A stretch of 64,000 nucleotides of DNA from Pseudomonas atagonensis. Lineage in GTDB: Bacteria; Pseudomonadota; Gammaproteobacteria; Pseudomonadales; Pseudomonadaceae. Shown in pieces: positions 1-8,763 of the stretch. Numbering within the stretch: position 1 is the first letter of the stretch; each line of letters starts with the position of its first letter. The translations under genes and the position numbers were made by a program. The DNA lies in contig NZ_VXCA01000004.1 of assembly GCF_011369485.1 (NCBI RefSeq), positions 62,001 through 126,000 of the forward strand, given 5' to 3'. The notes under the pieces are model-generated. The model saw only the letters and a program-made list of their open reading frames with translations. It did not search any database and was not told where the DNA came from.

Positions 1-266
1 TGCGCACGCTGCGTCAGCGTCATACGCACTGGCCATTCATGTTTACGCTGGTGTTGATGTTCCTCGGCTACATCGGTCTGGCGTTGAGCATTTGGCCGAA
101 CATCATCCCGCCGTCGGTGAGCATCTGGGCGGCAGCGTCACCGCCATCCAGCCAGCTGTTCGCGCTGATCGGCGCTCTGTTCATCCTGCCGGTAATCCTG
201 ATGTACACCTTCTGGAGCTACTACGTATTTCGCGGCAAAGTGAGGATTGGTGATGGCTACCATTGA
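1..266 (+). CDS. cydB: Cytochrome bd-type ubiquinol oxidase subunit II, C-terminal part (5' truncated by window)
   Basis: Only the last 87 codons are present; the reading frame is already open at the window edge. The visible part has two hydrophobic helices and ends in the short basic tail YYVFRGKVRIGDGYH, as in CydB/CioB proteins. Subunit II belongs to the quinol-oxidising, oxygen-reducing bd oxidase of the inner membrane. The next gene overlaps it by 14 nt and encodes a DUF2474 micro-subunit, a partner seen beside CioAB-type (cyanide-insensitive) oxidases. Family assignment is by sequence feel plus this neighbour; whether it is CydB or CioB cannot be decided from this fragment. Confidence 0.85.
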   Translation, partial: RTLRQRHTHWPFMFTLVLMFLGYIGLALSIWPNIIPPSVSIWAAASPPSSQLFALIGALFILPVILMYTFWSYYVFRGKVRIGDGYH

Positions 267-408
267 TTCGCGTGAAGTCACATCCAGCCCTTGGTACAAG
301 CGCTTGGGCTGGTTGTTGTTGATCTGGTTGGGCAGCGTCGTGTCACTCGCGGTCGTCGCGAGCCTGCTGAAACTGGCCATGTACGCGGCGGGGATGAGAA
401 CCCACTGA
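253..408 (+). CDS. DUF2474 small membrane protein, bd-oxidase accessory subunit
   Basis: This 51-residue ORF starts at the ATG at 253, overlapping the end of cydB by 14 nt in another frame, which suggests translational coupling. The protein has a short polar N-terminus with a WYKRLGW motif, one transmembrane helix (about residues 22-45) and a short tail ending MRTH. This matches the DUF2474 family of single-span proteins encoded after cioAB, thought to act like CydX in stabilising the oxidase. Function is known only by analogy. The family call rests on size, position and the WYKRLGWL start. Confidence 0.85.
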   Translation: MATIDSREVTSSPWYKRLGWLLLIWLGSVVSLAVVASLLKLAMYAAGMRTH

Positions 409-442
409 AGAAACTGAACTCTCAAGTACACCGCGAAACCCC

Positions 443-532
443 TTGTGGGATGGGGCTTGCTCCCGAAGGCGGCAGGTCGGTCAGCATCCATGTTGAATGT
501 ACAGGCCTCTTCGTGAGCAAGCCCACTCCCAT
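443..532. repeat. REP pair (BIME) left of the RAYT gene
   Basis: Two inverted REP units, GTGGGATGGGGCTTGCTCCC at 445-464 and the inverse GAGCAAGCCCACTCCC ending near 530, are separated by about 50 nt. The whole module recurs almost unchanged at 1111-1199 on the other side of the transposase gene, in the same orientation. Confidence 0.85.
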
Positions 533-636
533 ATTTCGTACTAAAACGCAGACACATTCTGCCAAGAAACATCGGCAGTGCATCTTGCTCGCTGAACTAG
601 CCTTTCCCTGAACCTAATCATGAAAAAGGCAATGGA

Positions 637-1095
637 ATGCCCGATCGTTTTGCATCACATCGACTGAGAATTGGCCGTCATAGTGAAGAAAACCGGATAT
701 ATCTTCTAACCGTCAGTACTGTTGGGCGAGAACCGGTTTTCATGGATTACAGGCTCGGCCGGTTGGTTGTGAATCAGTTCAGGCAAGCACAAGAAGAGGG
801 CTTCGCCGAAACCTTGGCGTGGGTGGTCATGCCTGATCATTTCCACTAGTTGATCCAGTTGCACAAAGGATCGCTTGGCCAATTAATGTGTCAGGCCAAA
901 TCCTTGAGTGCTCGATCTGTCAACCTGGCAACCGGTCGAAGCGGAAGCCTCTGGCAGGAAGGTTTCCATGACCGAGCACTGCGACGGGAAGAAGACTTGG
1001 TGAAGCTGGCTCGATATGTAGTGGCAAATCCATTGAGGGCAGGGCTGGTGGAAAAGCTTGGCGACTGTCCGTCATGGGATGCGATCTGGATTTGA
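637..1095 (+). pseudogene. REP-associated tyrosine transposase (RAYT), interrupted by one nonsense codon
   Basis: RAYTs are single-copy HUH/Y1-type transposases (IS200/IS605-related) thought to mobilise REP sequences. The frame reads 152 codons but carries TAG at 847-849. The codons on both sides read MPDHFH-stop-LIQL, exactly the HUH motif of the family, normally HFHWLIQL, so a TGG (Trp) to TAG change is the simplest explanation. After the stop the same frame continues to the conserved RYVVANPLRAGL region that carries the catalytic Tyr. There is no frameshift and no other lesion. Two near-identical BIMEs flank the gene, the usual 'REPtron' layout. Readthrough, or a downstream start at the TTG at 850, would lack the HUH motif, so I call it inactive. 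Confidence 0.85.
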
Positions 1096-1110
1096 CCGCT
1101 CTGTTTTACG

Positions 1111-1199
1111 GTGGGAAGGGGGCTTGCTCCCGAAGGCGGCAGGTCAGGCCGCATCCATGTTGGATGTGCAGGCCTCTTCGTGAGCAAGCTCACTCCCAC
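1111..1199. repeat. REP pair (BIME) right of the RAYT gene
   Basis: This is a near copy of the module at 443-532, sharing the two REP arms and the middle segment around GCATCCATGTT. Together the two modules bracket the broken transposase. The right end lies just downstream of the stop codon of the CAP-domain gene on the minus strand. Confidence 0.85.
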
Positions 1200-1267
1200 T
1201 CTGGATTCTGAGCAGACCCAAGTCCTCCATCCACAAACGATTTCCCGTGGTGTTTGTCACTAAAGAA

Positions 1268-2119
1268 TTATTGGGCACCGAACATCGCCGTCCAGTAGAT
1301 CCCCGCGCTGCTTTTCGGGTCGGTGGCGTAGGCGGCGCCAAGTTCTTTGTATTGCGGGTTCATCAGGTTGGCGCAGTGGCCGGGGCTGGCGAGCCAGCCT
1401 TCGACGACTTTGTGCACCGTGTCTTGCCCAGCGGCGATGTTTTCGCCGACCAGTTGGCCACTGTAACCGGCCAGTTCCGCACGATCACCCGGGGTGCGGC
1501 CGTCGCGATCCTTGTGATCCAGGTAATTGTTGTTGGCCATGTTGCGGCTGTGATCCTGGGAAATCGTGCCCAGTGTCGCGTTCCAGGCCAGCGGTGCGGC
1601 AGCGCTGAAAGCCTGACCACCACACTGACGCGGCTGGCTGCGAGCGACGTTGATTTCATTCAGCAACTTCTGCCCCTCACTTTGCGCATCGCCAAGTTTC
1701 GCCGTCAGCAGCGGCCGAGCCAGCACAATGCGCCAGTCACGGTCGTCGCGGCTGACGCCGATATCGACGAATTGCGGGTCGAGCACCACCTGACAGAAAC
1801 TTTCCTGAATCGCCTTCATCGCCGACGTCGCATCACGCGGGCCGTTAAGCGTGATTGCCTGCACATTGACCATCGGGTAACTGGCACTGGCCATGGCTTG
1901 CTGCAGATCGACAGCGCCGCTGGCGCGTAATCTCAGGCGTGGATCAGCCGACAGCGGTGGCAGTTCATTCGACGCCTGGCTCCCGCAACGCTGCGGCTGG
2001 CTGCGGTAGTTGTTGATCGACTCGATCAATTGCGACTCATCGCCGGCCAGCGCCGGGATGGCCAGCACAACGCCCACGGACAACGCGGCAAGACGCAAAA
2101 CGGATGGCATGAAGCGCAT
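1268..2119 (-). CDS. CAP-domain (SCP/PR1-like) secreted protein
   Basis: The start chosen is the ATG at 2119, which has GGGAGA just upstream; a start 10 codons earlier is open but has no clear ribosome site. The 283-residue product begins with a signal peptide (RFMPSVLRLAALSVGVVLAIPALA). The C-terminal half is a CAP domain: SQDHSRNMANNNYLDH, GENIAAG, and WLASPGHCANLMNP. The N-terminal half carries a second, degenerate repeat of the INNYRSQPQRCG type; compare INVARSQPRQCG later, so the protein may be an internal duplication. Bacterial CAP proteins are exported and their activity is mostly unknown. It reads toward the REP module and convergently with the RAYT remnant. Confidence 0.85.
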   Translation of the reverse strand: MRFMPSVLRLAALSVGVVLAIPALAGDESQLIESINNYRSQPQRCGSQASNELPPLSADPRLRLRASGAVDLQQAMASASYPMVNVQAITLNGPRDATSAMKAIQESFCQVVLDPQFVDIGVSRDDRDWRIVLARPLLTAKLGDAQSEGQKLLNEINVARSQPRQCGGQAFSAAAPLAWNATLGTISQDHSRNMANNNYLDHKDRDGRTPGDRAELAGYSGQLVGENIAAGQDTVHKVVEGWLASPGHCANLMNPQYKELGAAYATDPKSSAGIYWTAMFGAQ

Positions 2120-2319
2120 GGAAATCTCCCTTGGGCTGAGTGCGCCCATGATGCGCGAAAGGCCCCCGGTGGGTGCAATGTCTTTTTCTTCATGCGGTGG
2201 TTTTTTCTGCGGAACGTTGCCGGCGAAATTGCCGTCTACACTCTGCGAAGACCCCGGGAGCCGGGCGTCTCAACCACGAAACACCTTGCCCGCCTCGGGC
2301 GCTGCCGGAAGAATCGAAC

Positions 2320-2940
2320 ATGCGATTGAACGGGTTGCTTTGCTGTCTTGTGTTAACCCTGCTGACCGGCGTGGCATCGGCCACCGATCAAGCCCCGATC
2401 AAGGAAAAGGCTGAAGAAAAAGCCCAGGTGCTGGAAGAGAAAGCTGCCGATAAACCCAACGCGCCGCCAGCGCCTAAATCCGAAGCGATTACCTCGACCG
2501 AAGTACAAGCGGTAGACCCGGCAGGCGCTGCACCACTGGACGATCCGATCACCTGTCTGGCGCGCAGTATCTATTGGGAAGCCAAGGGCAAGGACACCCC
2601 GGAAATGGAAGCCGTGGCCAGTGTGGTGATGAATCGCCTCGGCCATGAAGGGTTTCCCGACACCGTTTGCGCGGTTGTCAAACAAGGTTCGGAAACCAAG
2701 AGTTGCCAGTTTTCCTGGTGGTGCGACGGTAAGCCGGATCAAGTCAAAGAGGATGCCGAGTATGCGCTGGCCAAGGAAATCGCCGGTAAGGCGTTGAACC
2801 GCCAGCTCAAGGATCGCACTCACGGCGCCCTGTATTTCCACGACCGCAATGTTCATCCGGGCTGGGCCAAGGAGTACACCAAGACCGCCGAGACGGCCAA
2901 GTTCCTCTTCTACAAACCCGCCGGCGGCGATGCGCGTTAG
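2320..2940 (+). CDS. SleB-family cell wall hydrolase
   Basis: The 206-residue protein starts MRLNGLLCC and has a signal peptide ending near VASA, then a Lys/Glu/Ala-rich linker (about residues 25-55), then a Hydrolase_2/SleB domain: CLARSIYWEAKGKD with the probable catalytic Glu, VVMNRLGHEGFPDTVC, CQFSWWCDG and FHDRNVHPGW. SleB-type enzymes are lytic transglycosylases acting on peptidoglycan in the periplasm. An open frame extends upstream to 2173, but the start at 2320 gives a proper signal peptide. The 3' end overlaps the stop of the convergent LysR gene by 4 nt. Confidence 0.88.
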   Translation: MRLNGLLCCLVLTLLTGVASATDQAPIKEKAEEKAQVLEEKAADKPNAPPAPKSEAITSTEVQAVDPAGAAPLDDPITCLARSIYWEAKGKDTPEMEAVASVVMNRLGHEGFPDTVCAVVKQGSETKSCQFSWWCDGKPDQVKEDAEYALAKEIAGKALNRQLKDRTHGALYFHDRNVHPGWAKEYTKTAETAKFLFYKPAGGDAR

Positions 2941-3824
2941 GCGCAGATCTGCCGCACGCAATCGCGCAACCAGCGGTGCGCCGGATCGGCATCCATGCGC
3001 GGATGCCAGAGCATCGACACGCTGATCGGCGCCAACGTCAGCGGCAGGGTGAAACTGTGCAGATCGCTGCGCAGTTTTTCGGTATGACGCTGCGGCACCG
3101 TGGCGATCAGATCGGAGTCGCGCACCAGCGCCAATGCCGCCGAAAACCCGCCCACCAGGGTGACGATGTCGCGCGTCAGTCCAATCGCCTGCAAGGCTTC
3201 GTCCACCAACCCGATATCCCGTCCGTGCCGCGAAACGTGCACATGCCTGCCCGCCGCGAAGCGCTTGGCGCTGACTTTGCCGGTGCTCAGTGGGTGACCT
3301 GCACGCACCACACCAATGAATTGGTCGTGAAACAGAATGCGGCTGTGCAGGCTGTCGTCGGTGGTGTCGCCTATCACGCCCGTTTCCAGATCGACCCGGC
3401 CGTCGCGTAACGGTGCGCTGTCCTGATCGGTTTTCTGCACAAAACGCAGACGCACGCCGGGAGCTTCTGCGGCGATACGCGCGAGCAGGGCGGCGGCGAA
3501 GGTTTCGACGAAACCGTCACTGCTACGCAGGGTGAAAGTGCGCTGCAACTGGCCAAGGTCGAGCACGTGGACCGGGCGCAGCATGCCCAGCGCCTCTTGC
3601 ACCAGAGGCCCGACCCGTTCACGCAGGTCCAGCGCACGAGGCGTTGCCACCAAACCGCGACCGGCGCGCACCAGCAACGGATCGCCCGTGGTTTCGCGCA
3701 AACGGGCGAGGGCGCGGCTCATCGCTGACGGGCTGAGGTTCAGGCGTTCGGCGGCGCGAGCGACGCTGCCTTCGCTGAGCAACGCGTCGAGGGTGATCAG
3801 CAAGTTCAGATCCGGCGTGTTCAT
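2937..3824 (-). CDS. LysR-family transcriptional regulator
   Basis: The product is 295 residues from the ATG at 3824 (MNTPDLNLLITLDALL); a second ATG five codons upstream is possible. Residues 6-65 form the LysR winged helix-turn-helix (SEGSVARAAERLNLSPSAMSRALARLRE), followed by the periplasmic-binding-like effector domain. It is divergent from the MFS gene at 3925 with about 100 nt between them, the usual arrangement of a LysR regulator and its target, so it probably controls that transporter. The inducer is unknown. Confidence 0.9.
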   Translation of the reverse strand: MNTPDLNLLITLDALLSEGSVARAAERLNLSPSAMSRALARLRETTGDPLLVRAGRGLVATPRALDLRERVGPLVQEALGMLRPVHVLDLGQLQRTFTLRSSDGFVETFAAALLARIAAEAPGVRLRFVQKTDQDSAPLRDGRVDLETGVIGDTTDDSLHSRILFHDQFIGVVRAGHPLSTGKVSAKRFAAGRHVHVSRHGRDIGLVDEALQAIGLTRDIVTLVGGFSAALALVRDSDLIATVPQRHTEKLRSDLHSFTLPLTLAPISVSMLWHPRMDADPAHRWLRDCVRQICA

Positions 3825-3924
3825 GACATGGCGTTCCATGCAGGTATCGAGTGCAAAGCATGCGTCTTGCGCCTTGGCATGTCGAGGCTCAGGCTAGGCT
3901 CATATCCATTGCGAGTGAGCCGTC

Positions 3925-5328
3925 ATGTCTACACTTACTGCTTCACGCTGGGCGTTGGTCAGTCTGGCGTTGTCGATGCTGATGCCGTCGCTGGACACCA
4001 GTATCGCCAACGCCGCGTTGCCCAGTTTGGCCTCGGCCTTCGACGCGAGTTTTCAGCAGGTTCAATGGATCGTCATCGCCTACTTGCTGGCGATCACCAC
4101 ATTGATTGTCAGCGCAGGGCGTCTGGGCGATCTGTTCGGACGGCGCCGGTTGCTGCTGATCGGCATCGGAGTTTTTACCGCAGCATCATTGCTCTGCGCG
4201 CTCGCCCCGCAGCTGTGGTGGTTGATCGGCGCACGGGCGCTGCAAGGCCTTGGCGCAGCAATGATGCTGGCCTTGACGGTCGCGCTGGTCGGCGATGCGG
4301 TGCCGAAGGCGCGAGCGGGCAGCGCCATGGGGTTGCTCGGGACTGTGTCGGCCATCGGCACCACGCTCGGGCCGGCGCTGGGCGGCGGCCTGTTGGCGCA
4401 AGCGGGTTGGCCGGCAATCTTCCTGATCAATGTGCCGCTGGGCCTGCTCAACCTCTGGCTGGTTTATCGCTATGTGCCGGCGGATCGGCCGAGCGGCAAA
4501 CCGGTGGGGTTCGATCACCTCGGTACGTTGCTGCTGGTGATGACCCTGGCGGCGTATGCGTTGGCCATGACCCTGAAGGCATTTACCTGGACGTTGTTGG
4601 TAATCAGCCTGCTGGGCGGCGTCTCGTTTGTCTGGGTGGAAATGAGTGCGAAGTCACCGCTGATTCGCCTGTCGCTGTTCGCCGAGCCGCGCATTGCCGG
4701 CAGCCTGTTACTGACGCTGTTGGTGGCGAGCGTGATGATGACCACGCTGGTGGTCGGGCCTTTTTATCTCAGCCACGGCTTGGGTCTCGCCACGGCCTCG
4801 GTGGGGGCGGTGCTGTCGCTGGGGCCGTTGGTGGCAGCGTTCGGCGGTGTGCCGGCGGGGCGTCTGGTCGATCGCTTTGGTGCACAGCGGATGGTGCCCG
4901 GCGGGTTGTTCGGGATGGTCGTTGCGTGCGGATTGTTGGCACTGTTGCCGATGAGTTCGGGGCTAGCGGGTTACCTCCTGCCGATCGCCTTGCTCACCGC
5001 CAGTTATGCCGTGTTCCAGGCCGCCAACAACACCGGGATGATGGCCGGAGTCAGTCAGGATCAGCGCGGGGTGGTCTCCGCACTGCTCGGGCTGGCGCGC
5101 AACCTGGGTCTGATCACTGGTGCGGCGGCGATGGGCGCGGTGTTTGCCGTGGCCAGCGGTGATCCGACTCAGGCGCCCGCTGCGGTGGTCGCCAGCAGTT
5201 TGCACATTACCTTCGGCGTCGCGGCGGCATTGATGGGCGGGGCCCTGATCATCAGCCGAACACAGGTTACTTGTGGGAGTGGGCTTGCTCACGAAGAGGC
5301 CCGTACAGGCAAAGTTTCTGCTGACTGA
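3925..5328 (+). CDS. MFS multidrug-type transporter (DHA2, 14 TM) with a REP-encoded tail
   Basis: The 467-residue protein has the N-terminal MPSLDTSIANAALPSLA motif, GRLGDLFGRRR motif A, and the ALQGLGAAMM/LGPALGGGL antiporter motif C of the EmrB/QacA drug:H+ antiporter group. The GRLVDRFG motif repeats in the second half. The last 18 residues (450-467), starting CGSGLAHEEA, are translated from a REP unit that begins at 5272, so the native stop has been lost or overwritten. It is probably regulated by the divergent LysR gene. Substrate is unknown. Confidence 0.9.
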   Translation: MSTLTASRWALVSLALSMLMPSLDTSIANAALPSLASAFDASFQQVQWIVIAYLLAITTLIVSAGRLGDLFGRRRLLLIGIGVFTAASLLCALAPQLWWLIGARALQGLGAAMMLALTVALVGDAVPKARAGSAMGLLGTVSAIGTTLGPALGGGLLAQAGWPAIFLINVPLGLLNLWLVYRYVPADRPSGKPVGFDHLGTLLLVMTLAAYALAMTLKAFTWTLLVISLLGGVSFVWVEMSAKSPLIRLSLFAEPRIAGSLLLTLLVASVMMTTLVVGPFYLSHGLGLATASVGAVLSLGPLVAAFGGVPAGRLVDRFGAQRMVPGGLFGMVVACGLLALLPMSSGLAGYLLPIALLTASYAVFQAANNTGMMAGVSQDQRGVVSALLGLARNLGLITGAAAMGAVFAVASGDPTQAPAAVVASSLHITFGVAAALMGGALIISRTQVTCGSGLAHEEARTGKVSAD

Positions 5329-5361
5329 CACACCGCTTTCGCGAGCAAGCCCGCTCCCACA
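5272..5361. repeat. REP pair overlapping the 3' end of the MFS gene
   Basis: Inverted REP units TGTGGGAGTGGGCTTGCTCA at 5272-5291 and GCGAGCAAGCCCGCTCCCACA at its far end form a BIME of about 90 nt. The MFS stop codon (5326-5328) lies inside it. It also sits between the convergent MFS and sensor kinase genes. Confidence 0.88.
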
Positions 5362-5379
5362 GGGGAACTGTGCTGGTTA

Positions 5380-6786
5380 TCAATCCCGTGGCTGACGGGC
5401 AGGGAAAAAAAGTTCGAAGCAGGTTTGGCCATTCTCGCTGCTGACCCGATAGCGGCCGTGATGCAGTTGCATGATGGTCGCGACAATCGACAGCCCCAGG
5501 CCGTTGGATTGCGCCGAGCGTTCGCGGGATTGATCGACGCGGTAGAAACGCTCGAACAATCGCGACAAGTGTTCCGCCGGGATCGTCGTGCCCAGATTGC
5601 GCACTCGCAGATAACTGCCGTCCGCTTCGGCAATCGCTTCAACTTGCACCTTCGAGTCCGCCGCACCGTACTTGATCGCGTTGGCACACAGATTGGCCAA
5701 AGCCCGGCGCAGCAGCATCGGTTCGGCCCAGACCACACCGTGACCCCGGGCCTCGATGCACATGCCGACGTCCGCCGCCAGACCTTCGAAATAATCAGCG
5801 ATCCGTTGCATCTCGTCGGCCGCATCCAGTTCCTGGCGTTGACTCAAGGCACTGGCCGGGTCGGTGCGCGCCAGAAACAGCATGTTGTCGAGCATCCGCG
5901 TCAGTCGCTCCAGCTCTTCGACATTGGAGGCGAGCAACTGCTGATAGGCGTCGAAGCTGCGCGGCTGTTGCAGGGCGACCTGGGTTTCGCCGAGCAGGTT
6001 GTTGATTGGCGTGCGCAGTTCGTGAGCCATGTCGGTGGACACCTGGCTCAACTGCGCAAAACCCTTGGCGAGGCGATCGAGCATGGCGTTGAACGCTTCG
6101 ATCATCGGCTGCAATTCTCGCGGTGCGCCTGCACTGGCGAGGCGCTCGTTGAGGTTGCCGACGCCGATCCCGTGGGCGTGTTTCGCCAGTCGGCGCAACG
6201 GCAATAAACCGCGATAGACCAGCAGGCAACCGACCAGCGCAAGGACAATCGCCGCCAGTGACGCGAGGCCGTACACGCTGAGCCGATAGTTGGCGAGCAT
6301 CGCCGTGCGCTCGCTCATCAGCTTACCGATGAGCACTTGCAGATTGCCCAGATCGCCGGAGTCGATGCTCGCCGCCACGGCCGAAAAAGGCACGCCGTTG
6401 ATGCTCGGCAGGTGCTGCACGTCATTGAGGGCCATCACATGCTCCACCGGCACTGCGGGCACGCTCGGCAGTGCCAGATTGCCGGGGTTGACCACCAGCA
6501 GCGGCGGTTGGCCCGGCGCACCAATGGTCAGCAACGCTTCGCGGGTGCCGAGCATGTTCTGGAACAGCGCCGGTTTGTGCTTGATCAACTCCAGCGTGTT
6601 GCTGTCGTTGAGGATGGTGCGCAACTGATCGATGCGGCTGACCAGTTGAATGTCGTCACGACGGGTCAGTTGCTCTTCCAGCTCTTTGTAAAGCGCCACG
6701 CCAAGACCGGCCAGCGAAACGAAGGCGAGCACGGCGAAGACCAGCGCCAGGCGCAATGTCAGCGAATAGCTGCCGATGATTTTCAT
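5380..6786 (-). CDS. Heavy-metal sensor histidine kinase (CusS/CopS type)
   Basis: The 468-residue inner membrane kinase has a TM helix near 10-32, a periplasmic sensor segment (about 33-165), a second TM near 168-192, HAMP, then HisKA with [11 protein letters not shown] (phospho-acceptor His255) and an HATPase domain ([11 protein letters not shown]-box, GLGLSIV G-box). The architecture and the [15 protein letters not shown] sequence match the heavy-metal sensor kinase subfamily that detects periplasmic Cu(I)/Ag(I) or related metals. It overlaps the upstream response regulator gene by 4 nt, giving one operon. The metal is inferred from family only; no efflux genes are adjacent. Confidence 0.9.
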   Translation of the reverse strand: MKIIGSYSLTLRLALVFAVLAFVSLAGLGVALYKELEEQLTRRDDIQLVSRIDQLRTILNDSNTLELIKHKPALFQNMLGTREALLTIGAPGQPPLLVVNPGNLALPSVPAVPVEHVMALNDVQHLPSINGVPFSAVAASIDSGDLGNLQVLIGKLMSERTAMLANYRLSVYGLASLAAIVLALVGCLLVYRGLLPLRRLAKHAHGIGVGNLNERLASAGAPRELQPMIEAFNAMLDRLAKGFAQLSQVSTDMAHELRTPINNLLGETQVALQQPRSFDAYQQLLASNVEELERLTRMLDNMLFLARTDPASALSQRQELDAADEMQRIADYFEGLAADVGMCIEARGHGVVWAEPMLLRRALANLCANAIKYGAADSKVQVEAIAEADGSYLRVRNLGTTIPAEHLSRLFERFYRVDQSRERSAQSNGLGLSIVATIMQLHHGRYRVSSENGQTCFELFFPARQPRD

Positions 6787-7454
6787 GACTGCGTATCGAA
6801 GCGGTAGCCGATACCGCGCACGCTGTGAATCAGCTTGAGTTGAAACGGATCATCGACTTTCGCCCGCAAGCGCCGTACGGCGACATCGACGACATTGGTG
6901 TCGCTGTCGAAATTCATGTCCCACACCCGTGAGGCAATCAGCGAGCGCGACAGCACTTGCCCGGTGTGGCTGGCGAACAGTTGCAGCAAGGCGAATTCCT
7001 TGTTGGTCAGGGTGATCCGCACGCCGGCGCGGGTCACGCGGCGCTTGAGCACGTCGATTTGCAGGTCGGCGACTTGCAGTTGTTCGTCTTCATGGATCGG
7101 CCCGCGTCGGGTCAGGGTGCGCAGGCGCGCCACCAGCTCGGCGAAAGAGAACGGCTTGATCAGGTAATCGTCGGCGCCCAGCTCGAGGCCTTTGACACGG
7201 TCGGCGATGTCATCGCGCGCGGTCAGGAACAGCACCGGCGTGTCGGCTTCCTTGCGCAGCCGGCGCAGGACTTCCCAGCCATCCATTTTCGGCATCATCA
7301 CATCCAGCACGATCACGTCGAAGCTGTGCTCCAGCGCCAGGTGCAGACCATCGGCGCCGTCGCGGGCCAGGCTCACGCTGTAGCCCAGCTCCTGCAGGCC
7401 ATTGAGCAGGTAGTTGCCTGCCTTGGGTTCGTCTTCGACAACCAGAATATTCAT
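6783..7454 (-). CDS. OmpR-family response regulator, heavy-metal (CopR/CusR) type
   Basis: The 223-residue protein has a receiver domain with the phospho-acceptor Asp51 in [14 protein letters not shown] and the switch Thr and Lys (FLTARD, YLIKPF), followed by a winged-helix DNA-binding domain ([28 protein letters not shown]). That last stretch is typical of CopR/CusR/CzcR regulators. It is the first gene of an operon with the kinase (ATGA overlap). The DUF2790 gene lies 12 nt upstream on the same strand and may belong to the same transcript or be a target. Confidence 0.92.
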   Translation of the reverse strand: MNILVVEDEPKAGNYLLNGLQELGYSVSLARDGADGLHLALEHSFDVIVLDVMMPKMDGWEVLRRLRKEADTPVLFLTARDDIADRVKGLELGADDYLIKPFSFAELVARLRTLTRRGPIHEDEQLQVADLQIDVLKRRVTRAGVRITLTNKEFALLQLFASHTGQVLSRSLIASRVWDMNFDSDTNVVDVAVRRLRAKVDDPFQLKLIHSVRGIGYRFDTQS

Positions 7455-7466
7455 CGGCGATCAGTC

Positions 7467-7724
7467 TCAATGGTCATTGATGCAACCGCTACCCTGTACT
7501 TGATAGTCCAGCACATGTTCGCGGCCCTGATGGTCGAGGTAGTTGAGTTTCGCCGGAACCACGCCGCACGCCTGGGAAATATCGGTGCTGGACAGCACTT
7601 TGTCGACATCCAGATTGACGTAGAAGCCGTTTTTGTCATGGATGACCGCCGTGTCGGGCATCGAAGCGGCGAACAGCGAACCGCTGGCGAGGAGGGCAGA
7701 GAAGGCGAGGATCAGGGTTTTCAT
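7467..7724 (-). CDS. DUF2790 periplasmic small protein
   Basis: The 85-residue product has a signal peptide (TLILAFSALLASGSLFA) and a mature part of about 65 residues with two Cys (ACGVVPA and GSGCINDH) that could form a disulfide. The family is Pseudomonas-centred and frequently lies beside metal-responsive two-component genes. Its role is unknown. It lies 12 nt upstream of the response regulator in the same direction, so co-transcription with the sensor pair is likely. Confidence 0.85.
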   Translation of the reverse strand: MKTLILAFSALLASGSLFAASMPDTAVIHDKNGFYVNLDVDKVLSSTDISQACGVVPAKLNYLDHQGREHVLDYQVQGSGCINDH

Positions 7725-7862
7725 GATGGGTCACTCAGTGGTTGAAGTGGGCCGGCAGTGCGCCGGAACAACTTCAGGCTACCGAGCGATCCGCACGGCA
7801 AACCGACAACTGAATGACAAAACTGTAATGAAACGAAAATGCTGCGCCGGGCAGAACCCAAT

Positions 7863-7886
7863 GTGGGAGCGGGTTGGCTCCCACAG
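7863..7886. terminator. REP-like hairpin downstream of the L,D-transpeptidase gene
   Basis: TGTGGGAGC and GCTCCCACA form a perfect 9-bp stem around a 6-nt loop. It lies just after the stop of the minus-strand gene ending at 7903 and may act as a transcription stop or mRNA 3' guard. There is no long T-run, so intrinsic termination is uncertain. Confidence 0.45.
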
Positions 7887-7902
7887 GTTTTGCAATGATC
7901 GA

Positions 7903-8613
7903 TCAGCTGGCGTGGGTACTCAGGATACTCGCCACTTGCTGCGGCTGGCAGTTCAGGTACGGCGAAGATTTCAGCCAGCGCTGATCCGGGTACCAGGAAA
8001 ACATGAACTGGCCATCCTTGAGCTTGTCGATCACTTGCTTCGCCACTTGCGGGCGCACCGCCGGGCAACCCTGGCTGCGGCCGATGCGACCCTGACGCTT
8101 GCTCCACAACGGGTTCACGTAGGAGGCGGCATGAATGACGATGGCGCGATCACGGGCCATGTCGTTGAAACCGGGCTCGAGGCCGTCCATGCGCAACGAA
8201 TAGCCATGGGTGCCGAGGTAGCTTTCCTGCGTGCGGAACAGGCCGAGGCTGGACTGATAACTGCCTTCACGATTGGAAAACTGCGTGGCGAAGTTTTCCC
8301 CTGAATTGGAGCCGTGGGCGACGAGGTCGCGCAGCACCAGTTTTTTCCGGTTGAGGTCAAAGATCCACAATCGGCGGGCGGTGGATGGTTGCGAATAATC
8401 GATGATCGCCAGGTGGCGGGACTGCTTCGCGCCGTTATTGATCGCGCATTGCATGGCGTTCAATGCACCTTTCAGCGCCTGGGGATTGAGTTCCGGCGCG
8501 GCGTGCGCGAGGCTGGTGTAAAGAACCGGCGAAGAGGTGCCGGCGGCAAAAACCTGACTGGTCACTGCAAGCGCAGCAGCCGTCACTAAAAGTCGGCGCA
8601 AAAACGTCAACAT
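7903..8613 (-). CDS. Murein L,D-transpeptidase catalytic domain protein
   Basis: The 236-residue protein begins with a signal peptide (to about residue 23, FAAG). The catalytic part has SLGLFRTQESYLGTHGYSLR, the His161 segment IVIHAASYVNP and GRSQGCPAVRP with the probable nucleophile Cys183. This resembles the YkuD-related 'murein L,D-transpeptidase catalytic domain family', which acts on peptidoglycan peptides in the periplasm. The more distant YcbB-type transpeptidase gene lies divergently at 8764. The two may reflect a shared envelope role, but this is not shown by sequence. Confidence 0.88.
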   Translation of the reverse strand: MLTFLRRLLVTAAALAVTSQVFAAGTSSPVLYTSLAHAAPELNPQALKGALNAMQCAINNGAKQSRHLAIIDYSQPSTARRLWIFDLNRKKLVLRDLVAHGSNSGENFATQFSNREGSYQSSLGLFRTQESYLGTHGYSLRMDGLEPGFNDMARDRAIVIHAASYVNPLWSKRQGRIGRSQGCPAVRPQVAKQVIDKLKDGQFMFSWYPDQRWLKSSPYLNCQPQQVASILSTHAS

Positions 8614-8763
8614 GTGAAAAGTGTCCTCACTGGCAACTCATTGGCACTTTGGCTCCTGACGTCCAGTCGTCCCCGGCAGACCCGGTAGATCGAGCCTGAC
8701 TGTTCACCGCACCTGATGTAAGGTTGACCGTCATCGAGACGGCCATGGATTGGAGTAAAGCAG

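Noticed and set aside
3828..5162. A 444-codon plus-strand frame overlapping the MFS gene
   Set aside because: Out-of-frame copy of the MFS coding sequence, low-complexity Gly/Arg/Ala composition.
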